Part shown: positions 25,933-34,832 of the stretch, one piece after another
Layout of the letters: the number at the start of each line of letters is the position of its first letter
Position numbering within the stretch: position 1 is the first letter of the stretch
NCBI RefSeq assembly: GCF_036237275.1
Contig: NZ_CP108352.1
Span: forward strand, 6,944,001 to 7,008,000
DNA length: 64,000 nucleotides
DNA from: Streptomyces sp. NBC_01353
GTDB taxonomy: Bacteria > Actinomycetota > Actinomycetes > Streptomycetales > Streptomycetaceae
Reading direction: 5' to 3'
Position numbers and translations under genes: made by a program
The notes under the pieces: model-generated
What the model was told of the DNA's origin: nothing
Databases searched by the model: none
Seen by the model: the letters and a program-made list of their open reading frames with translations, nothing else

Positions 25933-28460
25933 TGCGGGTCCCGCTTTCTTGGCTGCGGGAGTACGTCGACCTGCCGGCGACGGAGACCGGACGTGACGTC
26001 CAGGCCAAGCTCATTCCGGCAGGACTCGAGGTCGAGACCGTCGAGCAGCTCGGCGCCGGCCTGACCGGCCCGCTGGTCGTCGGCAGGGTCCTCACCATCG
26101 AGGAGCTGACGGAGTTCAAGAAGCCCATCCGCTTCTGCACCGTCGACGTCGGCCAGGCCAACGGCACCGGCGAGCCGCAGGAGATCATCTGCGGCGCCCG
26201 GAACTTCGCCGAGGGCGACAAGGTCGTCGTGGCGCTGCCCGGCGCCGTGCTCCCCGGTGACTTCCGGATCGCCGAGCGCAAGACGTACGGCCGGGTCTCC
26301 CGCGGCATGATCTGCTCCGGCGACGAGCTGGGCATGGGCAACGACGGCTCGCACGGCATCATCGTGCTGCCGCCGGAGCTCGAGATCGGCATCGACGCCA
26401 CCAAGCTCCTGGAGCTGTACGACGAGGTCCTCGACATCGCCGTCACGCCCGACCGCGGCTACTGCCTCTCGATGCGCGGTATCGCCCGCGAGACCGCCAT
26501 CGCGTACGGCCTGCCGCTGCGCGACCCCGCGCTCCTCGACGTGCCCGCGCCGAACTCGTACGGCTACCCGATCCAGGTCGCCGACCCGATCGGCTGCGAC
26601 CGCTTCACCGCCCGTACGGTCGTCGGGGTCACCCCCGAGGCGCGCACCCCCATCTGGATGCAGCGCAGGCTCCAGAAGGCCGGCATGCGCACCGTCTCGC
26701 TCGCCGTCGACATCACCAACTACGTGATGCTGGAGCTCGGTCAGCCGCTGCACGCCTACGACCGCACCCGGCTCGACGGCCCCATCGGCGTCCGCCGCGC
26801 CGCCGCCGGAGAGACGATCACCACGCTCGACGGTGTCAAGCGCGTCCTCGACTCCGGGGACCTGCTGATCACCGACAACAGCGGCCCCATCGGTCTTGCC
26901 GGCGTGATGGGCGGCGCCCACACGGAGATCGCCGACCCGGTGACCGACCCCGAGACGGGCATCGTCACGGGCACCACCGAGGTCGTCATCGAGGCCGCGC
27001 ACTTCGACGCGATCTCGATCGCCCGCACGGCCCGCCGCCACAAGCTGGCCTCCGAGGCGTCCAAGCGCTTCGAGCGCGGGGTCGACCCGCAGGCCGCGGC
27101 CGCCGCCGCGCAGCGCTGCGTCGACCTGCTCGTGCTGCTCGCGGGCGGCACGGCCGAGGCCGGTGTCACCGAGATCGTCGCCCCGTCCGCGCCCCGCACG
27201 GTCACCATGCCGGCGAACCACCCGGACAAGGTCGCGGGCGTCGACTACGGTCGCGAGACCGTCGTCCGCCGCCTGCAGGAGATCGGCTGCGACGTCTACG
27301 GGCAGGACGATCTCGTCGTCACCGTCCCGTCGTGGCGTCCCGACCTGTTCGTGCCGAACGACCTGGCCGAAGAGGTCATCCGCCTGGAGGGCTACGAGAA
27401 CCTGCCCTCGACGCTGCCCAAGCCGCCCGCCGGTCGTGGCCTCACCGAGCGCCAGCGCACCCACCGCCGGGTCGGCCGCGCGCTGGCCGGCGCCGGCTAC
27501 GTGGAGGCGCTGAACTACCCGTTCATCGGCGCGCAGGTCTTCGACCAGCTCGGCCTGGACGCGGACGACGCCCGTCGCCGTGTGGTCACGCTCGTCAACC
27601 CGCTCTCCGACGAGGAGCCCGCGCTCCGTACGACGCTGCTGCCGGGCCTGCTCGGCGCGCTGCGCCGCAACGACGGACGCGGCAGCCACGACCTGGCGCT
27701 CTTCGAGACCGGTCTGGTCTTCCGGCCGGGCGAGCAGCCGGGTGTCGCCGTGCGGCTGCCCGTCGACCGTCGTCCCACCGACGAGGAGATCGGAGTCGTC
27801 AACGCCGCGCTGCCCGCGCAGCCGCGTCGTGTCGCCGTCGTCCTCGCCGGCGCCCGCGAGCAGGCCGGCTGGTGGGGCAAGGGCCGCCCGTCCGACTGGG
27901 CCGACGCCATCCAGGCGGCGCGCACGGTGGCCGCCGAGGCCGGTGTCGAGCTGATCGTCAGCGCCGACCAGCACGCTCCGTGGCACCCCGGCCGTTGCGC
28001 CGCGTTCCACGTGGTCGTGGACGGTGAGCAGGTCCTCGTCGGCCACGGCGGCGAGCTGCACCCGCGCGTCGTGAAGGCGCTCGGCCTGCCGGACCGCACC
28101 TGCGCGATGGAGCTGGACCTGGACCTGGTGGAGAAGGCGAACGAGGGACCGCTGAAGGCCCCGAGCATCTCCTCCTTCCCGGTGGCCACGCAGGACGTCG
28201 CCCTGGTCGTCGACGCGGCGGTCCCCACCGCCACCGTCGAGGCCGCGCTGCGCGACGGCGCCGGTGAACTCCTGGAGTCCATCCGGCTGTTCGACGTGTA
28301 CACGAGCGACCAGCTCGGCGAGGGCAAGAAGTCCCTGGCCTACGCGCTGAAGTTCCGTGCCACGGACCGCACCCTCACGGTCGACGAGGCGAGCGCCGCG
28401 CGCGACGCGGCCGTGGCCCTCGCGGCCGACCGCACGGGCGCGGTGCTGCGCGGCGCCTGA
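25932..28460 (+). CDS. pheT: Phenylalanyl-tRNA synthetase beta subunit
   Basis: An 842-residue protein. Domains in order: B1 ('[15 protein letters not shown]'), the OB-fold tRNA-binding domain ('[20 protein letters not shown]', '[20 protein letters not shown]'), the B3/B4 editing domain (about residues 215-390), B5, the catalytic-like core, and the C-terminal FDX-ACB anticodon-binding domain ('[18 protein letters not shown]' to '[19 protein letters not shown]'). It assembles with PheS as an alpha2-beta2 enzyme. A strong hairpin terminates the operon just after it. Confidence 0.98.
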
Positions 28461-28474
28461 ACGCGCTGACCCCA

Positions 28475-28514
28475 GGAGGGGGCCGGCCCGGTGACCACCG
28501 GGCCGGCCCCCTCC
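28475..28514 (+). terminator. Terminator of pheST
   Basis: A GGAGGGGGCCGGCCCGGTG arm pairs with its exact complement CACCGGGCCGGCCCCCTCC, about 17-19 bp, 14 bases after the pheT stop. The loop is only a few bases. Confidence 0.9.
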
Positions 28515-28606
28515 GGCTTTCTCCCCCGATGCCCCTCCGGCGTTCTCCCGGGGTTCCTCGGCCTGACGAGCCCGCGATCGCGAGGTGCAATGGGGGAGGA
28601 GGCGCC

Positions 28607-28915
28607 ATGGACGTCGCTGCGGAACTCGAACAGGCCAGGGACGCCTTCGGTCGCCAGGCGTGGGGGGACGCCTACACCGGGTTGTCGCACGCCGACCGGG
28701 AGGAGCCGCTCGGGCCCGACGACCTCGTACGGCTGGCCACCGCCGCCTATCTGGTCGGACACGACGCGGAGAGCGGCGCGGCGACCGAGCGGGCGCATCA
28801 CGCGTACCTGCGTCTGGGCCTTCCGGGGCAACATCTTCGGCAAGCTCGGCCTCTCCTCCCGATCCGCGGCCACGGCGTACGCCTACGAGCACGACCTGGT
28901 CAGCGGGCGGCGCAG
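28607..28915 (+). pseudogene. LuxR-type/TPR regulator with large internal deletion
   Basis: The ATG at 28607 has a GGAGGAGG site and opens 'MDVAAELEQARDAFGRQAWG', the normal start of a TPR-containing LuxR regulator, continuing to 'AHHAYLRLG' near 28818. Directly after, in another frame, comes 'NIFGKLGLSSRSAATAYAYE' (28830-28890), the end of a LuxR helix-turn-helix. A full protein would have several hundred residues in between, so most of the gene is gone and the ends are fused out of frame. The first frame then runs on to 28936 through Arg-rich nonsense. The family is inferred from remembered homologues. Confidence 0.7.
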
Positions 28916-29409
28916 CGGTCAGGACGCGGCAGATAGCGGGGCACGGAGGCCCGATAGCGCCGGTACTCCTCGCCGAACGCGTCCGTGAGGGCTCGTTCCT
29001 CGCGCAGCACCTCGCCGTGCATACACGCGGCGACGGGCAGGAACGACGCCAGAGCCCAGCCCGAGCCGCCGGCGACCGCCGCGCCGACGTGCAGCAGCGC
29101 CCAGCCCACGTACATGGGGTTCCGGCAGGCCGCGTACGGCCCCGTCACCACCAGGCGGTCCGGATCCGCGAGGTCGACCCGGCATGCGGCCCGCACCGAA
29201 CGGGCGATGTGGCACGCACCCGCGGCGATCAGCGGCAGGCCCACGAGACGGTGCGCGGACCGCGGTCCCGGCAGCGCCCAGGGGTGCGCGCGCCGCAGCC
29301 ACGCGGCGATTCCGAGGCCCACCAGATGAGCCTCGGGCACCGGCACGTTGGACAGAATGACCCATCGCCGTCGAGCCGCACGGTTGGGGCGTTCTCCCGA
29401 AGCCGTCAT
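28900..29409 (-). CDS. Isoprenylcysteine carboxyl methyltransferase-like membrane protein
   Basis: A 169-residue membrane protein. The C-terminal motif 'TGPYAACRNPMYVGWALLHV' and 'HGEVLREERALTDAFGEEY' followed by 'RRYRASVPRYLP' is the signature of the ICMT/PEMT family (SAM-binding membrane methyltransferases acting on lipids or small molecules). Three or four membrane helices are predicted. The ATG at 29409 has a GGGAGG site. It is divergent from the broken flavin monooxygenase gene and its end overlaps the fused tail of the LuxR remnant. The substrate is unknown. Confidence 0.78.
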   Translation of the reverse strand: MTASGERPNRAARRRWVILSNVPVPEAHLVGLGIAAWLRRAHPWALPGPRSAHRLVGLPLIAAGACHIARSVRAACRVDLADPDRLVVTGPYAACRNPMYVGWALLHVGAAVAGGSGWALASFLPVAACMHGEVLREERALTDAFGEEYRRYRASVPRYLPRPDRCAAR

Positions 29410-29460
29410 GCCTCCCACGTTCCTAGTGTCGAACACAAGGAACGACGGAGGAGGCCTACG

Positions 29461-30029
29461 ATGAACCTCACCGACAGGGCTGAACACATCGAGACGGTCG
29501 TGATCGGCGCCGGTCAGGCGGGTCTCGCGACCGGATACCACCTCGCCGGGCGCGGCCTGCCGTTCGTCGTCCTGGACGGCAACGACCGCATCGGCGACAA
29601 CTGGCGGTGCCACTGGGACTCCCTGCGCCTGTTCAGTCCGGCGCGCGTCGCCTCGCTGCCCGGGATGCGCTTCCCCGCGCCGCCGATGTCGTTCCCCACC
29701 AAGGACGAGATGGCCGACTTCCTGGAGACGTACGCCGTCACCTTCGGGCTGCCCGTGCGTAACGGGCAGCGCGTACGACGAGTGGGCCGCGAGGACGGGC
29801 GGTACGTCGTGGAGACGGACACGACGGCCTATGTGTGCGACAACGTCGTCGTCGCCTCCGGCACATTCGGCCGGACCCCGTACGTCCCCGCCTTCGCCGA
29901 CGCGCTCGACCCGCGCATCACACAACTGCACTCCAGTGCCTACAAGAACCCCGGTCAGCTGCGGTCCGGCGGCGTGCTCGTGGTCGGAGCCTCGCACTCC
30001 GGCGGGGACGTCGCGCACGAGGTGGGCTC
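29461..30029 (+). pseudogene. Flavin-containing monooxygenase, 5' part, interrupted by Tn3-family element
   Basis: The frame starts at an ATG preceded by GGAGGAGG and encodes about 190 residues of an FMO/CzcO-like oxidoreductase: FAD motif 'VVIGAGQAGLATGYHLAG', 'DRIGDNWRCHWDSLRLFSP', the 'VVVASGTFGRTPYVP' segment and the start of the NADP-binding motif 'VLVVGASHSGGDVAHEVG'. The transposon begins at 30030 and the frame stops inside it at 30225. The rest lies at 38095-38373. Confidence 0.88.
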
Positions 30030-30067
30030 GGGGAACATCGGTACAGCGGTTATCGGTGAGAACGATC
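30030..30067 (+). repeat. Left terminal inverted repeat of the Tn3-family element
   Basis: 38 bp beginning GGGGAACATCGGTACAGC and ending GAGAACGATC, identical to the reverse complement of 38057-38094. Confidence 0.95.
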
Positions 30068-30071
30068 TTGG

Positions 30072-30988
30072 TCAGGGCGTGAGCGTGCTGACCCGGTTCC
30101 CGTACTCGCGGCGGGCCTTGCGCTGGGCCGGGACTGCGGGGAGACCCTGGCTGCCGTCGAGCGGCTGGCAGCGGGCGAGGAGCTGTCGGTGCACGGCGGG
30201 GACGGCGCTGACGCGCAGGGTGTAGCCCTGGCCGCGCCGTACGGTCGCCCCTTGGTCGAGCGCGGCCCGCTCGGCGGGCTCCAGTTCGGCGGTGCGGAGG
30301 AAGTCGGCGACCTTGCCCGGCATGTCGAGGGTGACCGGCGACTCCGGGGCGGGGGCGTCCTCCTCGGTGGCGGTGTGGTCGGGCAGAAGGTCGGCGACGG
30401 CCGTGCGGATCGCGCCGCGGCTGACCCGGTGGTCGCGGGCGAGGGCGGCGATGGAGCGGCCTTCCAGGTACGCGGTGCGCACGTCGGCGGTCATGCCGGC
30501 CGGGACGGCGGGGCGGCGTCCGCCTTTGCTGCCCTTGGCCTGAGCGGCGCGCAGTCCGTCGTAGGTCAGCTCGCGCTGGAGGTCGCGTTGGAGTTCGCCG
30601 GCGGCGGCGAGGGTCTGCACCATGAACTTCACGGTGGACAGCAGCTCGCCGGTGCGGGGGTGGCGGGCGGTGAGGTCCATCGCGGAGAACGCGCCGTCGT
30701 GGATGCGCAGCGCCACTTGGTCGCGGTGGAGGACGTCGAGCACGTCGAGGATGTGGCCGGTGCCGCGTACGAGGCGGAACATCTCGGAGATGTGCACGTG
30801 TCGCCCGGCCGCGCGTAGGTGAGCAGTTCGCCGAACTTCGGGCGCTGGAGGGAGTGGCGGCGGCTGGAGGTGCCCGGGTCCTCCTCGAAGACGACCGGGT
30901 CCTCGATCCCGGCCTCGGCCAGGACGAGGTTCTGCCGGGCGGTGGACTGCTGGTCGGTCGAGACCCGCTTGCAGACCAGGTTCGCCAC
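30072..30988 (-). pseudogene. tnpR: Serine resolvase/invertase with frameshift
   Basis: The GTG at 30988 opens 'MANLVCKRVSTDQQSTARQN', a serine recombinase N-terminus with catalytic Ser10, and reads to 'LLTYARPGDT' near 30805. The conserved continuation 'HISEMFRLVRGTGHILDVLD' is in another frame; inserting one base near 30800 joins them. The second frame holds the E helix, 'GRRPAVPAGMTADVRTAYLE', the helix-turn-helix 'SIAALARDHRVSRGAIRTAV', and an unusual C-terminal extension of about 80 residues. Without the shift it would be about 305 residues. It may be inactive, or the shift may be a sequencing error. Confidence 0.82.
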
Positions 30989-31333
30989 CGAAGGGCCCCT
31001 TCCGTACGGAGGATCGGACCCTATCTGTCGTCAAACCCTGTCAGCAATCACCATCGGATCTGATTGGATTCGCACCGCCTCGAACCCCTGGATTGCACGG
31101 GTTCATTGGACACGACGCCTCCGTGTCGTCAAACGATCGTTTGCCGACAGGCCGGGCCGGCTTGATCCGGCCGCCCGGGTCCACTGTGCTTGACAGCGGA
31201 CTGTCCGGGCGGGTCGGGCGGTGGGAGGCTGCGGGTCGTGTCTGGGTTGATCTCGGACAAGCTCACCGAACCAGCCGATGAGGGAAGCGATCCGGAGTGC
31301 GGGCACGCCCTCGTTCGCTGTGCGGGCCTTGTT
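30989..31333. other. Resolution-site region of the transposon
   Basis: This stretch between the resolvase gene and the first small repeated element has no convincing gene. It holds two copies of TGTCGTCAAAC (about 31027 and 31124), GACACG/CGTGTC arms at 31109-31128, and the palindrome listed separately. Tn3 res sites are built of several paired subsites upstream of tnpR, and this location fits. Confidence 0.5.
31124..31149. promoter_or_regulatory. Candidate res crossover subsite
   Basis: TGTCG-T-CAAACGATCGTTTG-C-CGACA is an inverted repeat with a single mismatched pair; the central CAAACGATCGTTTG (31130-31143) is a perfect 14-bp palindrome centred on AT. It lies 136 bases upstream of the resolvase start. 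This is the form of a serine-resolvase subsite I. Confidence 0.55.
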
Positions 31334-31530
31334 GTGCCACCGACGGAATGGGCTTGCCCAGGTGACGAAACGCGGTCGACGGTCGGCCGGGCATCACGGC
31401 TCTGCCTGCGCTCGCACCGCAGCTGGCTCCCGTTAGCGGTCATCACCCGGGATCGCGGACACAGCTGCGCGGGATCGACGCCTGGCGGAAGCCACGTTCC
31501 TGCAGGTCAGTCAATTCCGTCGGTTGCCCT
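31334..31530. mobile_element. MITE-like element, copy 1
   Basis: 197 bp, about 98% identical to 32607-32803 (three differences seen). Its ends are inverted repeats: GCCACCGACGGAAT on the left and ATTCCGTCGGTTGC on the right (one mismatch). There is no coding potential, so it behaves like a non-autonomous miniature element. The right end overlaps the stop codon of the quinone reductase gene. Confidence 0.7.
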
Positions 31531-32500
31531 AGGGGATGACGAGTAGCTTGCCGGTGGTACGCCGAGCCTCCAGATCGCGGTGAGCTTGGGCGACCTCGGC
31601 GAGCGGGTAGCGGGCCGTCACGGTGGTCTCAAGCGCCTTGGTGCGCACCAATTCAAGCACGTCGGCGGCGCGCCGGAGCAGCTCGGACCGATCGGCGATG
31701 AAGTGCCCGAGGCTTGGCCGGATCAGGGTCAGCGAACCGCCCTGGGCGAGCCGGATGGGGTCGAAGGGCGGCACTGCACCACTCGCGGCGCCGAAGAGCA
31801 CCAGGTGGCCGCGGGTTCGCAGGCTGGCGAGGCTCGCATCGAAGGTGTCCCTGCCGACGCCGTCGAAGACGACAGGCAGGCCCTGGCCGCCATGGAGCCG
31901 CTTCACCTCGGCCGCGAGATCGTCCACTGCAGAGTAGAGGATCACCTCGGCGGCCCCGGCGCGCCGCGCCAGCTGGGCCTTCTCCGGTGTCGAGGTTGTG
32001 CCGATCACTCTGCCGCCGAGATGGGTGATGAGCTGGGTCAGCACAAGCCCCATGCCGCCGGCAGCAGCGTGCACGAGCACCGTGTCGCCTGGCTGGACCG
32101 GGTAGGCGTCCTTGACGAGGTAGTGCGCCGTCATGCCCTGCAGCAGCACGGCGGCGGCGGCCTCGAAGTCGACGCCGTCGGGCAGGGGCACGAGCCGGGA
32201 GGAGTCCACGACGGCCTGCTCGGCATAGGTGCCGGGAATCTCCACCCAGCCGACCCGGTCTCCCACAGCGACGTGGGTGACGCCGGGTCCAACCTCGAGG
32301 ACCGTGCCCGCGCCCTCAGTGCCCGGGGTGAAGGGCAGCGGGAGGGTGTACCGGCCTTGGCGGTGGTATACGTCGAGGAAGTTGACGCCGGACGCGGCGA
32401 CCTCCACGACCGCCTGGCCCGGGCCCGGCATCGGTTGATCAATGTCGACCAGTCGCAGCACCTCGGGACCGCCCACTTCGGAAACCTGAATCGCTCGCAT
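31529..32500 (-). CDS. NADPH:quinone oxidoreductase (zinc-independent MDR family)
   Basis: A 323-residue QOR-type medium-chain reductase: 'MRAIQVSEVGGPEVLRLVDI', 'SGVNFLDVYHRQGRYTLPLP', 'TPGTEGAGTVLEVGPGVTHV', and the nucleotide-binding segment 'VLVHAAAGGMGLVLTQLITH'. The structural and catalytic zinc ligands of alcohol dehydrogenases are absent. It reduces quinones or reactive carbonyls with NADPH. AGGAGGGG precedes the ATG. It is bracketed by two direct copies of a ~195-bp inverted-repeat element, so it is probably a cassette that moved as a unit into the Tn3 element. Confidence 0.92.
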   Translation of the reverse strand: MRAIQVSEVGGPEVLRLVDIDQPMPGPGQAVVEVAASGVNFLDVYHRQGRYTLPLPFTPGTEGAGTVLEVGPGVTHVAVGDRVGWVEIPGTYAEQAVVDSSRLVPLPDGVDFEAAAAVLLQGMTAHYLVKDAYPVQPGDTVLVHAAAGGMGLVLTQLITHLGGRVIGTTSTPEKAQLARRAGAAEVILYSAVDDLAAEVKRLHGGQGLPVVFDGVGRDTFDASLASLRTRGHLVLFGAASGAVPPFDPIRLAQGGSLTLIRPSLGHFIADRSELLRRAADVLELVRTKALETTVTARYPLAEVAQAHRDLEARRTTGKLLVIP

Positions 32501-32606
32501 GACCCCTCCTGAAACGGCTAACTTCCCTCACCAACTCCGGTCGTGGCGATCCGATTCCCGCTCGCGGTGAGGTGTCGTAGCCGTCTCGTGCCCACGTGGG
32601 AGAAGG

Positions 32607-32803
32607 GTGCCACCGACGGAATGGGCCTGCCCAGGTGACGAAACGCGGTCGACGGTCGGCCGGGCATCACGGTTCTGCCTGCGCTCGCACCGCAGCTGGC
32701 TCCCGTTAGCGGTCATCACCCGGGATCGCGGACACAGCTGCGCGGGATCGACGCCTGGCGGAAGCCACGTTCCTGCAGGTCAGTCAATTCCGTCGGTGGC
32801 CCT
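32607..32803. mobile_element. MITE-like element, copy 2
   Basis: Second copy of the 197-bp element, in the same orientation as copy 1. Its terminal inverted repeats are perfect (GCCACCGACGGAAT at 32609-32622 and ATTCCGTCGGTGGC at 32787-32800). The bases CCTTGTT occur just outside the left end of copy 1 and the right end of copy 2, a possible target duplication for the whole cassette. Confidence 0.7.
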
Positions 32804-32830
32804 TGTTCATGCACATTGATCCGTGCAGCT

Positions 32831-34018
32831 CTACGCGTCCTGCCGCGCGGATGCGGGCGCGGGTGCGTCGGCTTGAGGCTTGGGGGCGGTGGGTTCGGGC
32901 AGGGCGCGGAAGAGGAGCCAGCTCAGGGCAGGCATGGCGATCAGGGGGGTGAGGGCTGTCTTCAGGGAGGTGGAGTCGGCCAGGTGTCCCAGCAGGGGGC
33001 TGATGAGGCCGCCGATGCTGACGGTGAGGCCGAGGGTGACGCCGCTGGCAGTACCGATACGGGAGGGCAGGTAATCCTGGCCCAGGGTGACCTGGAGGGA
33101 GAAGGGGACGTACAGGCCGACGGAGGTGAGGGCCACGAAGAGGAACATGGCCGGGCCGGGTGCGTAGATCACTCCGGTCACGGCGGCGACGGAGAGCAGG
33201 TAGGACCAGCGGGAGACATGGACGCGGTCGTAGCGGTTGGCCAGGGACCCTCCCAGGACCGAGCCGACTGCGCCGCCCAGGAACAGCAGGAACAGGGCGA
33301 TGGTGCCCGCGGTGGTGCTGCCCTGGATGCGCTGCTGGGCGTAGAGGGAGATGAAGGTGCTTAGGCCGGTGAAGACGATGGAGCGGAAGACGACCGCCAG
33401 GGACAGCTTCACGAACGAGGCCACATCATCGGCGCCCCGCGGTGCCTCCGTCTTGGACGCGCCGGCCTCGGGCCGGGCGAGCATCCGGAGCACGGGCACA
33501 CACAGAGCGGCGCCGGCGAGCGCGGGCAGGACCAGGACGGGCGTCCAGCGCAGGGAGCCGTGTCCGATCACGGCCGACACCATGAGCGGGGCAAGTGCGA
33601 AGCCGATGTTGCCGCCCAGGGAGAACCAGCCCATCGCGCTGTGACTGCCTTCGCTGGCCAGCCGGGCCACGCGGGCCGACTCCGGGTGGTAGGCGGCCAC
33701 CCCGATCCCGGAGACAGCGACGAAGAACAGGGTGAGCTCGTAGGAGCCGCTCAGGCCGCTGAGCGCGATGCCCACCCCGCCCAGCAGAGTGCTGACCGGC
33801 AGCAGCCACGGCATCGCCCACCGGTCGGTGAGCGCCCCGAACACCGGCTGGGCCACCGACGACAGCAGGGACGCGGCCAGCACGATGCCGGAGGCGACCG
33901 CGTAGGTGTAGTCCCGTTCGGCCACGAAGAACGGGATCAGCGCCGCGACGGCGCCCTGGTAGATGTCGACGCAGGCGTGTCCCACGGCCAGCAGGGAGAT
34001 CGATGTATTCCTTCGCAC
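32831..34018 (-). CDS. MFS efflux transporter, fosmidomycin-resistance-like
   Basis: About 395 residues with twelve predicted membrane helices. The N-terminus 'ISLLAVGHACVDIYQGAVAA' matches the Fsr/fosmidomycin-resistance branch of MFS exporters, followed by 'VFGALTDRW' between helices 2 and 3. The start is uncertain: the GTG at 34018 directly abuts GGGAGG, and a GTG at 34042 is possible. It is divergent from the AraC gene with about 50 bases between, which suggests inducible control. It lies within the transposon and is likely a selectable cargo, but the drug is unknown. Confidence 0.85.
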   Translation of the reverse strand: MRRNTSISLLAVGHACVDIYQGAVAALIPFFVAERDYTYAVASGIVLAASLLSSVAQPVFGALTDRWAMPWLLPVSTLLGGVGIALSGLSGSYELTLFFVAVSGIGVAAYHPESARVARLASEGSHSAMGWFSLGGNIGFALAPLMVSAVIGHGSLRWTPVLVLPALAGAALCVPVLRMLARPEAGASKTEAPRGADDVASFVKLSLAVVFRSIVFTGLSTFISLYAQQRIQGSTTAGTIALFLLFLGGAVGSVLGGSLANRYDRVHVSRWSYLLSVAAVTGVIYAPGPAMFLFVALTSVGLYVPFSLQVTLGQDYLPSRIGTASGVTLGLTVSIGGLISPLLGHLADSTSLKTALTPLIAMPALSWLLFRALPEPTAPKPQADAPAPASARQDA

Positions 34019-34069
34019 CCTCCCATGCTGGGAGAAGCACACGGTGTCGCGCTTTCGGTAGATTGACAG

Positions 34070-34816
34070 GTGATGCAGAAAGTCCGCCACGAATCCGTTG
34101 CGCCGACCCGGACCCAGCGCCTGGCTTCCGGCGGCGAGATCGATGCGCACCGCCATGACGATCACCAGATCGTCTACGCCGGCCGGGGCACCATCGCGGT
34201 GACCACCGACGCCGGTTCCTGGGTTGCCCCCGCCACCCGCGCGCTCTGGATCCCCGCCGGCACCGTCCACCAGCATCAGGCACACGGCGAACTCGACCTC
34301 CACCTCGTTGGCCTGCCCGCCACCGACAACCCCCTCGGCCTGGACAAACCCGCCGTCCTCGCCGTCAGCCCCCTTTTGCGCGAACTCATCGTCGCGTACA
34401 CCCGCGACCCCGACAACGACAGCCCACCCCACCTGCGCCTGCGCGCGGTCATGCTCGACCAGCTCGCCCTCTCCCCCGAACAGCCGCTACACCTGCCGGT
34501 CCCCACCGACCCTCTGCTCAGCGAACTGCACGACATCCTGCGCGCCGACGCGGCCGACAACCGCTCACTCGACGACCTCGGACGCCAGATCGGCGCCAGC
34601 GCCCGCACCCTCTCCCGCCGCCTCCGCGACGACCTCGGCCTCACCTACCTACAGTGGCGCACTCAGATCAGGCTCCACCACGCGCTGATCCTCCTGGCGG
34701 ACGACATCCCCGTCACCGCGGTCGCCCACCGCTGCGGCTGGTCTTCCGCCAGCACCTTCATCGACGTCTTCCGCCGTACCTTCGGCCACACTCCCGGCGC
34801 CCGCCCCGCCACCTGA
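34070..34816 (+). CDS. AraC-family regulator with cupin sensor domain
   Basis: A 248-residue protein (GTG at 34070 or ATG at 34073). The N-terminal cupin ('HRHDDHQIVYAGRGTIAVTT', 'ALWIPAGTVHQHQAHGEL') is followed by two AraC helix-turn-helix motifs ('SLDDLGRQIGASARTLSRRL' and 'VTAVAHRCGWSSASTFIDVF', 'RRTFGHTPGARP'). It is divergent from the MFS gene and is its likely regulator. Its stop is only 17 bases from the 3' end of the transposase gene, which it faces. Confidence 0.92.
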   Translation: MMQKVRHESVAPTRTQRLASGGEIDAHRHDDHQIVYAGRGTIAVTTDAGSWVAPATRALWIPAGTVHQHQAHGELDLHLVGLPATDNPLGLDKPAVLAVSPLLRELIVAYTRDPDNDSPPHLRLRAVMLDQLALSPEQPLHLPVPTDPLLSELHDILRADAADNRSLDDLGRQIGASARTLSRRLRDDLGLTYLQWRTQIRLHHALILLADDIPVTAVAHRCGWSSASTFIDVFRRTFGHTPGARPAT

Positions 34817-34832
34817 CACAGGACCAGGTCTC

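Noticed and set aside
28529-28606. A longer start for the LuxR remnant at 28529
   Set aside because: The ATG at 28607 has a perfect ribosome-binding site and matches the expected N-terminus; the extra residues are unrelated.
30189-30818. A plus-strand gene opposite the resolvase
   Set aside because: It is Gly/Val-rich antisense translation of the recombinase frame with no family resemblance.
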